A stretch of 10,781 bases of DNA from an uncultured Traorella sp. (GCA_945938205.1 CAMEUL010000024.1:1-10781), one strand, 5' to 3'; positions 1 to 6,367 are shown, numbered from the stretch's first letter. Numbers and translations: made by a program. Notes: generated by a model not told the origin, from the sequence alone.

Positions 1-239
1 GAACTGTCATTGTCAGCAGTATACTGGCTCTATTTACTTCTTCAGTTTCCGCACCTGCATGGTTTATCTTATGTACTGTTTTCTTTTCTTTAGCATTACT
101 TTTCCTTTGTATAGCCCTAATATTGCTAGTTGGAAGCAAATTTATTCCATGGCTGATCATTCAACTGGGAGATTTGTTTACAAAGTTAAAAGAAAAGTTT
201 AAAAAGAAAGGAGAAGAGAATCATGAAGAAACTCATTAA
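1..239 (+). CDS. DUF1700-like membrane protein, 3' end only (partial)
   Basis: Only the C-terminal 78 codons are in the window, read in frame from base 3 to the TAA at 237-239. The fragment is strongly hydrophobic for about 50 residues, enough for one or two membrane helices. It ends in a very basic and then charged cytoplasmic-looking tail rich in Lys and Glu. Its last 17 bases overlap the start of the following DUF4097 gene. In Bacillota a PadR-type repressor, a DUF1700 (HAAS-type) membrane protein and a DUF4097 protein commonly form one operon, and this is the basis for the family call. The fragment itself has no diagnostic motif. The 5' part, any PadR gene and the promoter lie outside the window. 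Confidence 0.6.
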   Translation, partial: TVIVSSILALFTSSVSAPAWFILCTVFFSLALLFLCIALILLVGSKFIPWLIIQLGDLFTKLKEKFKKKGEENHEETH

Positions 240-1035
240 AGTTTTATTGATCTTGGCAGCTGTTTGTGGTGTCGGAGGCATCATTACCTATGGTGTTGCC
301 TGTATGAAAGCGAATAGCTTATTGAATCCATGGATCCAATTAAGTGAAATTATTAGACATGAATCAAATCATACAGGTTTTAATGATCCGGAAGTAGAGA
401 ATCTAGAAATTCATGAATTTGAAGAAATTAAAGGATTAGTGGTAGATGTCGAAGTAGGTGATTTAAAAATTGTCCCTACGACAAATTCTGTGGTAACTGT
501 AAAAACGGAAATTCCAGAAAGTTTTCACTCTACCATTCAATGTGATGAAAACAAGATCCTCCATGTGAGTGTGAAAGGAGACACACTGAAAAAGAATAAT
601 GAGTCTAAAATCACAATTTCTATTCCTACAGGTTTTTATCTTGAATCATCAAAAATCAATGTGAGTGTCGGAAAGATCGATATCAAAAAAATGAATTTGA
701 TCAATCCTGAAATATCTACTGCAGTAGGTGATATTGAATTGAAAGACGTTTTACTTGATCAGGGAAACATTCACCTTTCATTAGGAAATCTAGAAGTGGA
801 AGGGTACATTTTTGGACATGTGAACTTCATCAATTCTATGGGAGATATATCCGTTGATCCAGCGAATCAGGAAAACGAGTTAGGACTTGATTTGAATGTG
901 AATATGGGCACCATTGAAATCAATGACAAAAAACTACAAGAAAATGTCTACCAAACTCATAGTGAGCATGAAAATGTGCTGACAGCACAAGCCAATATGG
1001 GAACAATTGATATTGAGTTTGCACATCATAACTAA
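223..1035 (+). CDS. DUF4097-family membrane-anchored beta-repeat protein
   Basis: 270 residues. Residues 4-27 form one N-terminal membrane helix, probably a signal-anchor. The rest is a beta-rich domain with a repeating x-V/L/M-G-D/N/T-[hydrophobic]-x-[hydrophobic] unit. The repeat glycines fall at residues 79, 150, 169, 188, 207, 229 and 260, and four of them (150-207) are exactly 19 residues apart, as expected for a single-stranded beta-helix of the DUF4097 (LiaG-like/adhesin-like) type. An AAAGGAG ribosome-binding site at 207-213 lies 9 bases before the ATG, inside the upstream gene. Overlap with the DUF1700-like gene implies co-transcription and translational coupling. LiaG-type proteins are linked to envelope-stress operons, but the molecular role is not known. 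The family call is firm and the function is open. Confidence 0.85.
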   Translation: MKKLIKVLLILAAVCGVGGIITYGVACMKANSLLNPWIQLSEIIRHESNHTGFNDPEVENLEIHEFEEIKGLVVDVEVGDLKIVPTTNSVVTVKTEIPESFHSTIQCDENKILHVSVKGDTLKKNNESKITISIPTGFYLESSKINVSVGKIDIKKMNLINPEISTAVGDIELKDVLLDQGNIHLSLGNLEVEGYIFGHVNFINSMGDISVDPANQENELGLDLNVNMGTIEINDKKLQENVYQTHSEHENVLTAQANMGTIDIEFAHHN

Positions 1036-1059
1036 AAAAGAAGCGTATGCTTCTTTTTA
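1034..1059. terminator. Bidirectional intrinsic terminator between convergent genes
   Basis: A perfect 10-bp stem (1035-1044 with 1049-1058, loop GTAT) has A-rich and T-rich flanks, so it carries a U-tract for transcripts from either side. The plus-strand gene's TAA (1033-1035) and the minus-strand gene's stop (1057-1059) both touch the stem. The structure therefore terminates both the DUF4097 operon and the M32 peptidase gene with almost no non-coding DNA. Confidence 0.8.
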
Positions 1060-2550
1060 AAAGTATATTTTTGTATATTTTTCAATGAGCCAATCCAGAT
1101 AAATATTCACATCAAAAGGCTCGTGACATACTTTCTCAAAAATTTCATCTGCTTTATAAAGGGCACCATACTGATGAATGTGATCTTTTAGCCAATTTAC
1201 AATGCTTTCAAAATCATTGTTTTTCATACAGGCATCGACATCGATGTCTTTTTTCATGGCGTCTAGAAACTGTGCTCCAAAAGCACTTCCTAGGGCATAG
1301 GTTGGAAAATAGCCAAAACTTCCACCGGACCAATGAATATCCTGTAAGATTCCTTCACTGGCATCTTTTGGACGCACTCCTAAATAAGCTTCATATTTAT
1401 CAGCCCAGATTTCATCCAGTTTATCAAAATCAATCGTGCCATTGATCATTTCCTTTTCAAGTTCATAACGTATCAAAATATGCAAAGGATAAGTCAGTTC
1501 ATCCGCTTCTGTACGAATCAAAGATGGCTTTGAAAGATTCATATAGGTCATAAAGTCTTCAAACGTAACATCTTTCAATTGCTCTGAAAAGATTTCTTTT
1601 ACTTTTGAGAAATTAGAAACCCAGAAAGAATCTCTTTTTCCAATATAGTTTTCCAGAAAACGACTTTGTGATTCATGCATGCCACTGGTCATGGCACGAG
1701 ATACTTCAAGACCTTCGAGTTCTGGATTGACATGCAGCATATACAAAGCATGACCATATTCATGAATGATCGAAAAGATGGAACTGAATAAAGAATCTTC
1801 AAGATATTTTGTAGTGATACGAACATCATGTAAAGAAAAATCACAAGTAAACGGATGTTCGCTCACTCCCATATAACATTCATTCTTATTGAATCCCATA
1901 TAATTCTTTAAAATATCCATGACTTGCTTTTGCCCTTCTTCAGGGAAATTTTGATGCATCACAGAGTCATCAATTTTCTTTCCTTCATTGACAACTTTTG
2001 AAATAAAAGGAACCAGTCGTTCTTTGATCTTAGAAAAGAAAGCGTCATATTTTTCTGTATTCCATCCAGTTTCATATTCATCCAGCATAGCATCATAGAT
2101 CGTGGTTTCATAACCATAGTATTCATAGGCTTTTTTATTCATTTCCACCAGTTTCTTTAATGTGTCTTTGAAAAGTGAGTAATCCTTGGCATCTTTCGCT
2201 TTCTTCCAGATGATTTCTCCTTGTTCACTTAATTGCATGAACTCCACATAAAAGTCTTTTGGCAGTTTGCTGATCTTATGAACATTTTTTAAGACAAGTT
2301 TGATTTCCTTGTTCATGGTCTCACCCAGATCCAATTCAGCCATACTTTCTAATTTGGCGATATTTTCTGGATCAATTTGATAATCAAACCATTCACCACC
2401 TAAAAAAGACATGCTTTTGATACGTGCATCACTCCCATCTTTGGGAGCAATGGTTGCATTATCAAAAGAAATGGTTGTTAAAGCTAACCGATAGGCATTA
2501 TTTTTTTCAGTATATTCTTTATAGAATTGAAGAGCTTCATTTGTATTCAT
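1057..2550 (-). CDS. M32-family metallocarboxypeptidase (carboxypeptidase Taq type)
   Basis: 497 residues, the usual length of the M32 family. These cytosolic zinc carboxypeptidases remove C-terminal residues from peptides. All family landmarks are present: EHPFT (231-235), DVRITT (242-247), the zinc site HEYGH (263-267), HESQSR (292-297), the ADELTYPLHI segment (349-358), and GILQDIHW (400-407). By analogy with the Pyrococcus and Thermus enzymes, His263, His267 and Glu293 bind the metal (the 30-residue spacing from first His to third-ligand Glu is kept) and Glu264 is the catalytic base. No signal peptide is seen. The start is supported by GAGGTG 7 bases upstream (2558-2563). It is monocistronic, with its own TATAAT at 2571-2576 and the shared terminator at its end. 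It probably acts in peptide turnover. Confidence 0.95.
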   Translation of the reverse strand: MNTNEALQFYKEYTEKNNAYRLALTTISFDNATIAPKDGSDARIKSMSFLGGEWFDYQIDPENIAKLESMAELDLGETMNKEIKLVLKNVHKISKLPKDFYVEFMQLSEQGEIIWKKAKDAKDYSLFKDTLKKLVEMNKKAYEYYGYETTIYDAMLDEYETGWNTEKYDAFFSKIKERLVPFISKVVNEGKKIDDSVMHQNFPEEGQKQVMDILKNYMGFNKNECYMGVSEHPFTCDFSLHDVRITTKYLEDSLFSSIFSIIHEYGHALYMLHVNPELEGLEVSRAMTSGMHESQSRFLENYIGKRDSFWVSNFSKVKEIFSEQLKDVTFEDFMTYMNLSKPSLIRTEADELTYPLHILIRYELEKEMINGTIDFDKLDEIWADKYEAYLGVRPKDASEGILQDIHWSGGSFGYFPTYALGSAFGAQFLDAMKKDIDVDACMKNNDFESIVNWLKDHIHQYGALYKADEIFEKVCHEPFDVNIYLDWLIEKYTKIYF

Positions 2551-2570
2551 AAAATTTCACCTCGGTTTTT

Positions 2571-2576
2571 ATTATA
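2571..2576 (-). promoter_or_regulatory. -10 element for the M32 peptidase gene
   Basis: On the minus strand this is a perfect TATAAT, 20 bases before the ATG, which predicts a very short leader starting close to the GAGGTG ribosome-binding site. No good -35 is present (the best, ATGAAT at 16-bp spacing, matches at 3 of 6). The promoter may therefore be weak or need an activator. Confidence 0.5.
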
Positions 2577-2582
2577 ATGCAT

Positions 2583-2611
2583 TTTGTATTGAATTCATCA
2601 TACAAATTGTA
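2583..2611. promoter_or_regulatory. Inverted TTGTA/TACAA elements between divergent promoters
   Basis: TTTGTAT (2583-2589) and ATACAAA (2600-2606) form a 7-bp inverted repeat with a 10-bp spacer that contains TGAATTCA. A further TTGTA at 2607-2611 gives an adjacent small palindrome with TACAA (2601-2605). The cluster lies at the -35 position of the minus-strand promoter and just upstream of the plus-strand -10, where an operator for both would be expected. The surrounding DNA is AT-rich, so chance is possible. Confidence 0.35.
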
Positions 2612-2623
2612 AAGAAAATCATT

Positions 2624-2629
2624 TATAAT
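2624..2629 (+). promoter_or_regulatory. -10 element for the lipoprotein gene
   Basis: A perfect TATAAT, 19 bases before the ATG at 2649, followed by a good GGAG ribosome-binding site (2639-2642). The -35 region is poor (TACAAA at 17-bp spacing) and overlaps the inverted elements at 2583-2611. Confidence 0.45.
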
Positions 2630-2648
2630 AAAGAAAAAGGAGAAATGT

Positions 2649-3716
2649 ATGAGAAAGATAACAGTTTTGCTAACAATGATGTTACTATTGGTTGGCTGTC
2701 AGCCCAAAGAAATGCCTGTAACTATTACTGATCAGGGGTATGAGGTAGAAAAAATCATATCACTTTCATATATAGATAACGATTCTTTCAGTTTTTGGCT
2801 AGATGGTGATATTTTCGCAGCTGCTGGATATTTCACCTACAACAATCATAAAATCATCAAAGTGAATTTGAACACCAAGGAAATAGAAGAAGAGAAAATT
2901 GTCTATGATGACAATCCTTATTTTGAAGTACGTCCGGAAGGTATTCCGGAAGATGCTCATATTTGCTACCGTGATAACGATTATTTGATTTATTATGTTT
3001 TTGAATATGCAACCGATAGTGAAGGTTCTATGTATACAGTTGACAGTTTTTATCTATGGCGTGATGGTGATTCTAAAAAACTGGTGAATATCGATTCATT
3101 AGGTTCAGAATTTTTCACATATGGATATAATTCAATCTTTTATTTGACAGAAGAGGGTCCTCATATCATGACCTGTGATGAGGAATACGTCTATGACAAC
3201 ATCATTGAAAATGATGAATTAGTAGTTGTCGACAAAAGAAAACAAGAAATCGATCAGTTACCATTGTTCTCCGTATGGCATCAAAATCAGAAAACATATT
3301 ATCTTTACAGAAATAATAAAGGAACAAAAAGCCGTTTGGAGTATGAGAATATTTCATATGAACTGAATCAGCCTGGAAAATTCAAGATCATGGACAATTA
3401 TATCCTAAAAACAGGTTTTGAAAATAATGATCCTGCTTTCACTGAAATTGCCAAGGTTGGCGAAAATGAGTTTATACCATTGAGTGAACCTATTGATAAT
3501 CGAACTATTAATGGGTATCTTTCCAAGGATCGTTTCCTGTTTAGAATGGGAAAGGATTGTTGTTTGGCTAAAATTATGCCGGATGAGTTGATTGTTTATC
3601 GTTTGCCTTTCACAAGTGATATGAGAGTGAATGTGGGTGATGAGTGTCTGGTATATGAAGTTTTGTCTAAAGAAGAGAAGATAGCTGACTATTATCTGGT
3701 GACATTTGAGGACTAG
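2649..3716 (+). CDS. Putative lipoprotein of unknown function
   Basis: 355 residues. The N-terminus is a textbook type II signal peptide: a basic MRK, a hydrophobic core, then lipobox L-V-G-C with the lipidated cysteine at residue 17, so the protein should be anchored on the outer face of the cytoplasmic membrane. The mature part is acidic and rich in Tyr, Phe and Asp, with many short alternating strands and turns and repeated aromatic-Asp-Gly/Asn turns. It could fold as a beta-propeller or a similar all-beta domain, but I recognise no family motif. GGAG 6 bases before the ATG supports the start. It ends only a few bases before the pgpA promoter with no clear terminator between, so read-through into pgpA is likely. 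Function is unknown. Confidence 0.8.
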   Translation: MRKITVLLTMMLLLVGCQPKEMPVTITDQGYEVEKIISLSYIDNDSFSFWLDGDIFAAAGYFTYNNHKIIKVNLNTKEIEEEKIVYDDNPYFEVRPEGIPEDAHICYRDNDYLIYYVFEYATDSEGSMYTVDSFYLWRDGDSKKLVNIDSLGSEFFTYGYNSIFYLTEEGPHIMTCDEEYVYDNIIENDELVVVDKRKQEIDQLPLFSVWHQNQKTYYLYRNNKGTKSRLEYENISYELNQPGKFKIMDNYILKTGFENNDPAFTEIAKVGENEFIPLSEPIDNRTINGYLSKDRFLFRMGKDCCLAKIMPDELIVYRLPFTSDMRVNVGDECLVYEVLSKEEKIADYYLVTFED

Positions 3717-3718
3717 AC

Positions 3719-3747
3719 TTACAATTCTTTCAAAAAAGGCTTATAAT
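3719..3747 (+). promoter_or_regulatory. SigA-type promoter for pgpA and the acetyltransferase-like gene
   Basis: TTACAA (3719-3724), a 17-bp spacer and TATAAT (3742-3747) begin 3 bases after the lipoprotein stop. Transcription should start near 3754, which fits the ATG at 3769 and rules out starts upstream of it, such as the TTG at 3706. Confidence 0.7.
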
Positions 3748-3768
3748 AATAAAAGAAAGAGTGATGTT

Positions 3769-4227
3769 ATGAAAGAATTATGCATTGATATGCTTTCTAG
3801 AAGAGGCGTAGAGCTTGATGATATCGCAGAGTGTGTGATGTTTCTTCAAAAGAAATACTATCCGGATCTGAGCCATGAAAAGGCATTAGAAGCCGTGGAA
3901 AAAGTCTTAGGTAAACGAGAAGTACAAAATGCAGTAATGACTGCCATTCATTTAGATGAAAGTGCCGAAAAAGGAAATATGGATGAACCCTTAAAAGAAA
4001 TCCTAATGAAGGATGATCCTTTGTATGGCATTGATGAAGTCATGGCTTATGGCATTTGTAATCTTTATGGTTCGATTGCTTTGACAAATTATGGGTATAT
4101 TGATAAAGAAAAACCTTTGATCATTGGAAAACTCAATGAAAAAGGTCCACAGTGCAATACGTTTCTGGATGATATCGTAGGAGCCATTGCGGCTAGTGCA
4201 GCCAGCCGATTAGCACATAACCGATAG
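3769..4227 (+). CDS. pgpA: Phosphatidylglycerophosphatase A (YutG/LtrC type)
   Basis: 152 residues. It should dephosphorylate phosphatidylglycerol phosphate to phosphatidylglycerol, the last step in making the main anionic membrane lipid. It resembles the soluble-looking Bacillota branch (B. subtilis YutG, Listeria LtrC). Conserved blocks are LGKREVQNA (47-55), LYGIDE (85-90), GSIALTNYGYIDK (101-113) and the C-terminal FLDDIVGAIAA (132-142), whose paired Asp134/Asp135 match the acidic family signature. The frame is open upstream to a TTG at 3706, but the start chosen is the ATG after the promoter at 3719-3747; the AAAGAGTGA at 3757-3765 is a weak ribosome-binding site. The next gene begins 10 bases after the stop, with its ribosome-binding site overlapping that stop, so the two form an operon. 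Confidence 0.9.
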   Translation: MKELCIDMLSRRGVELDDIAECVMFLQKKYYPDLSHEKALEAVEKVLGKREVQNAVMTAIHLDESAEKGNMDEPLKEILMKDDPLYGIDEVMAYGICNLYGSIALTNYGYIDKEKPLIIGKLNEKGPQCNTFLDDIVGAIAASAASRLAHNR

Positions 4228-4237
4228 GAGGAACTTT

Positions 4238-5002
4238 ATGGAAGAAATGCTGACAAAAGAAGATTTCAAACTTGCCCTGCAACGACTGGGAGTTAAGAAA
4301 GGCATGCTTTTGTATGTGTCTGCTTCCATGAGAAGTTTCCGTTATGTGGTTGGCGGTGCACAAAGTGTGATCGAAGCACTGATGGAACTGGTAGGCTATG
4401 ATGGAACTATTGTTATGGCAGCACCAACTCGTCATATCTGTGATCCGGTGGAAATTACCAAAGTGCCGCGGGATCAGGTGGAGGAAGCCAGAAGGAATAT
4501 GCCTCCTTTTAATAGAAAACTAACTGCTCCAAGCGGTGTGGGAGAAATCCCTGTACAATTTATGCGCAATGAAGCAGTACTTCGAAGTAATCACCCAATG
4601 GTATCCTTTCTGGCATGGGGGAAATATGCGAAACTGATCGTAGAAAAACATCCTTTGCATTTTGGAATGAATCTGGATTCTCCTTTAGGTAAGATCAAAG
4701 AATACAATGGATATGTCGTTACGATCGGTCAGGATTATGATCGATGTGAGATTTTCCATCTTGCACAATATGTTGCGATGAAATGTCCGATCCGTATTTA
4801 TTCGTGTCCAATTGAAAAAAGTGGCGCAACCAGTTGGATCCAACTGTTGGACCTGGAACTCAATACCAAAGGATATAACGAAATAGGAAAGATTATGGAA
4901 AACAATCAGGTAGTGCGTTCGACTTATCTTGGAAATACTACATGCCGAATGTTTTCTGCGAAAACAGCTTTTGATACCGCCAATGAATATTTAAATAAAT
5001 AG
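4238..5002 (+). CDS. AAC(3)-family N-acetyltransferase-like protein (YokD-related)
   Basis: 254 residues, close to the usual 260-280 of the antibiotic N-acetyltransferase family (AAC(3), YokD), which moves acetyl from acetyl-CoA to an amine. Retained landmarks are VVGGAQ (37-42), MPPFN (88-92), RSNHP (116-120), SPLGK (148-152), HLAxY (174-178) and GNTTCRMFS (232-240). Two positions are unusual. The typical VHSSL block before VVGGAQ reads VSASM (27-31), and the usual HLAEY reads HLAQY, with Gln177 in place of Glu. The region between the DP motif (69-70) and MPPFN also lacks the family's tryptophans. It may therefore be a divergent enzyme with another substrate and should not be called a resistance gene. 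AGGAGG (4226-4231), 6 bases before the ATG, is a strong ribosome-binding site overlapping the pgpA stop. Confidence 0.85.
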   Translation: MEEMLTKEDFKLALQRLGVKKGMLLYVSASMRSFRYVVGGAQSVIEALMELVGYDGTIVMAAPTRHICDPVEITKVPRDQVEEARRNMPPFNRKLTAPSGVGEIPVQFMRNEAVLRSNHPMVSFLAWGKYAKLIVEKHPLHFGMNLDSPLGKIKEYNGYVVTIGQDYDRCEIFHLAQYVAMKCPIRIYSCPIEKSGATSWIQLLDLELNTKGYNEIGKIMENNQVVRSTYLGNTTCRMFSAKTAFDTANEYLNK

Positions 5003-5007
5003 TTAAC

Positions 5008-5034
5008 AAATGTCCTATTTTATGGGACATTTTA
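5008..5034 (+). terminator. Probable intrinsic terminator of the pgpA operon
   Basis: An 8-bp perfect stem, AAATGTCC (5008-5015) with GGACATTT (5025-5032), sits 5 bases after the acetyltransferase-like stop. It ends in only a short T-run (TTTT to 5033), so termination may be partial. Confidence 0.6.
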
Positions 5035-5053
5035 ATTAGAAGAAATGAAGATC

Positions 5054-5103
5054 ATTGAAATAATAACTAGGTAAAGTTATAATAAAACTGTCATTATTTC
5101 AAT
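5054..5103. repeat. 11-bp perfect inverted repeat bracketing the regulator promoter
   Basis: ATTGAAATAAT (5054-5064) and ATTATTTCAAT (5093-5103) are exact reverse complements, with 28 bp between them and about 39 bp centre to centre. The left arm contains the -35. The right arm falls just after the predicted transcription start, so most of the dyad is untranscribed and is more likely a DNA operator than an RNA hairpin. The placement suggests autoregulation by the downstream HTH protein. Confidence 0.6.
5055..5083 (+). promoter_or_regulatory. SigA-type promoter of the HTH-TPR regulator unit
   Basis: TTGAAA (5055-5060), a 17-bp spacer and a perfect TATAAT (5078-5083) make the strongest promoter match in the window. 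The start would fall near 5090, giving a leader of about 65 bases before the ATG at 5156. The -35 lies within the left arm of the inverted repeat at 5054-5103. Confidence 0.75.
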
Positions 5104-5140
5104 AAAGAATGTGGGAAGTATTTATTCAAAATAAAGAATG
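5101..5140 (+). repeat. 11-bp direct repeat in the regulator leader
   Basis: AATAAAGAATG occurs at 5101-5111 and again at 5130-5140, 29 bp apart, upstream of the regulator's start codon. The first copy overlaps the end of the right arm of the inverted repeat. It could be a second binding element or chance similarity in AT-rich DNA. Confidence 0.35.
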
Positions 5141-5155
5141 AGAAATGAGGTATTT

Positions 5156-5668
5156 ATGTTTTATAAAGTTGAAGAAAAGAAACTATTAGGAAGATACTTT
5201 AAATATCAAAGAGAAATACAACATATTAAGTTTAGTGACATTGTTTCTTTAGGGATTTGCGACTATAAGACACTCAAAGGGATTGAAGAAGGTAAACAAA
5301 AGCCAAATGATGAATTTTATGACAAATTAGCAAATTATTATCAAATGGATGTTCAAGTGTTACCTTTATTAAAAGAAATAGAACCATACATTCATGAATT
5401 ATATGATGCATGTGAATGGTATGATCAAAATAAAGCTGCTCATGTGATTCAAACAATCACTGATAAAGTAAAACATGTTAAAAACAAACCTCTTATTCGT
5501 GAATTGGTAGAAGCGATTCAAGTTGTAGAAAAAGAGTATATATTGAATACATATTTGAATCAACAAGAACTGTTACATACGCTAGAATTGATTCGCTTGT
5601 GGGATAATCATTTGGCATCATTATTAGTAGAGGCATGTGGTAGAAGCAATATGAAATATTTACGCTAA
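5156..5668 (+). CDS. HTH (XRE-like) DNA-binding protein, probable N-terminal half of a split HTH-TPR regulator
   Basis: 170 residues. Residues about 9-66 form an XRE-like five-helix DNA-binding domain: an L-G-R-Y-x-K-x-x-R first helix, then D-I-V-S-L-G-I, D-Y-K-T-L-K-G-I-E-E-G-K as the recognition part, and a K-L-A-N-Y-Y helix. The remaining 100 residues are helical with TPR-like spacing and end abruptly. This layout matches the front of RRNPP regulators (Rap/NprR/PlcR/AimR type), which are normally about 280-420 residues in one chain. The ATG at 5156, with TGAGGT 5 bases upstream, is preferred over the in-frame ATG at 5138, which has no ribosome-binding site. The stop (5666-5668) overlaps the next ATG as TAATG. 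The nearby inverted repeat suggests autoregulation. Confidence 0.75.
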   Translation: MFYKVEEKKLLGRYFKYQREIQHIKFSDIVSLGICDYKTLKGIEEGKQKPNDEFYDKLANYYQMDVQVLPLLKEIEPYIHELYDACEWYDQNKAAHVIQTITDKVKHVKNKPLIRELVEAIQVVEKEYILNTYLNQQELLHTLELIRLWDNHLASLLVEACGRSNMKYLR

Positions 5669-6354
5669 TGAATCCTTTGGTGAATAGAAAGGACCCCATT
5701 TGTAAATACTGGTATGCCAGAATATGTATATCAAAAGTCAACTATACTGAAGCATTGGATATTTATCAAGAATTGTATGATTATTATGATGAAACAAATA
5801 ATTCAATACGAAAAGTACGTGTTTTGATGCATATGTTTAATACATATCGTGATATTGATTATAAAAAAGCACAAGAATATGCCATTAAATTAGAAAACAT
5901 CCTTAAACAAGAAACGCTTCCTGAAACATTAACATGTTCGATATATTATAATTTTGGGATGTATTATTATTTGAATAATAATTATGAAAAAGCATTAACT
6001 AATTATGAAAAATCGAATGAAATTGAACCAAATAAATCCACTACATTGTTTATATGTGGTTGTCGAAGCAGACTGGGCATCATTACAAATTACAAATTTA
6101 AAGTAGATCCATCATTTGTGTATTATCCTTGTTTGCACTATTTCGAAATGAAAGCAAACAATAACAGCGAAAAGGAACTTGAACACTATATCTTAAAAGA
6201 TGTAATGAATGTTTTAGTGAAAGAAAAATATGAGCAGCCATTATGGAGTATGTTTAACTATGAGATGAGTGAATTAGTGAAGAAGACTCGAAACTATAAA
6301 AACTATCATATTTATCAAGAAAAATTCCAAAAATCAACAAATTCAGCCCTTTAA
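5668..6354 (+). CDS. TPR-repeat protein, probable C-terminal half of a split HTH-TPR regulator
   Basis: 228 residues, all helical, with no signal peptide or DNA-binding domain. TPR-like helix pairs are visible at about 11-40 (...YWYARI...NYTEALDIYQELY) and, most clearly, at 91-121 (YYNFGMYYYLNNNYEKALTNYEKSNEI). In RRNPP regulators this is the domain that binds the signalling peptide. The frame is -1 relative to the HTH gene and stays open upstream to 5644. There is no Shine-Dalgarno sequence before the ATG, so it is made either by re-initiation at TAATG or only in a form joined by frameshift. One extra base near 5666 would fuse both ORFs into a 398-399-residue protein of normal NprR/AimR size. 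It may therefore be the tail of a frameshifted gene. Confidence 0.7.
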   Translation: MNPLVNRKDPICKYWYARICISKVNYTEALDIYQELYDYYDETNNSIRKVRVLMHMFNTYRDIDYKKAQEYAIKLENILKQETLPETLTCSIYYNFGMYYYLNNNYEKALTNYEKSNEIEPNKSTTLFICGCRSRLGIITNYKFKVDPSFVYYPCLHYFEMKANNNSEKELEHYILKDVMNVLVKEKYEQPLWSMFNYEMSELVKKTRNYKNYHIYQEKFQKSTNSAL

Positions 6355-6367
6355 GGCTGTTTTTTTT
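6344..6367 (+). terminator. Intrinsic terminator of the regulator unit
   Basis: CAGCC (6344-6348) pairs with GGCTG (6355-6359), followed by eight T residues (6360-6367). The TPR gene's TAA lies in the 6-base loop. This separates the regulator from the ABC transporter operon, so the transporter should have its own promoter. Confidence 0.85.

Noticed and set aside
3706..3768. A 21-codon N-terminal extension of PgpA from a TTG at 3706.
   Set aside because: A good promoter (3719-3747) lies within the extension, and homologous proteins begin near the ATG at 3769.
5109..5141. A 10-residue leader ORF (ATG TGG GAA...) ending in TGA just upstream of the HTH gene, as a possible leader or signal peptide.
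   Set aside because: It has no Shine-Dalgarno sequence and no secretion signal, and it overlaps the AT-rich direct repeat. An ORF this short is expected by chance.
5138..5155. ATG at 5138 as the start of the HTH gene.
   Set aside because: No ribosome-binding site precedes it, while TGAGGT lies correctly before the ATG at 5156. It is part of the repeated AATAAAGAATG element.
5640..5670. Programmed -1 ribosomal frameshift site joining the HTH and TPR ORFs.
   Set aside because: No X-XXY-YYZ heptamer and no evident downstream stimulatory hairpin occur in the possible overlap (5644-5668).
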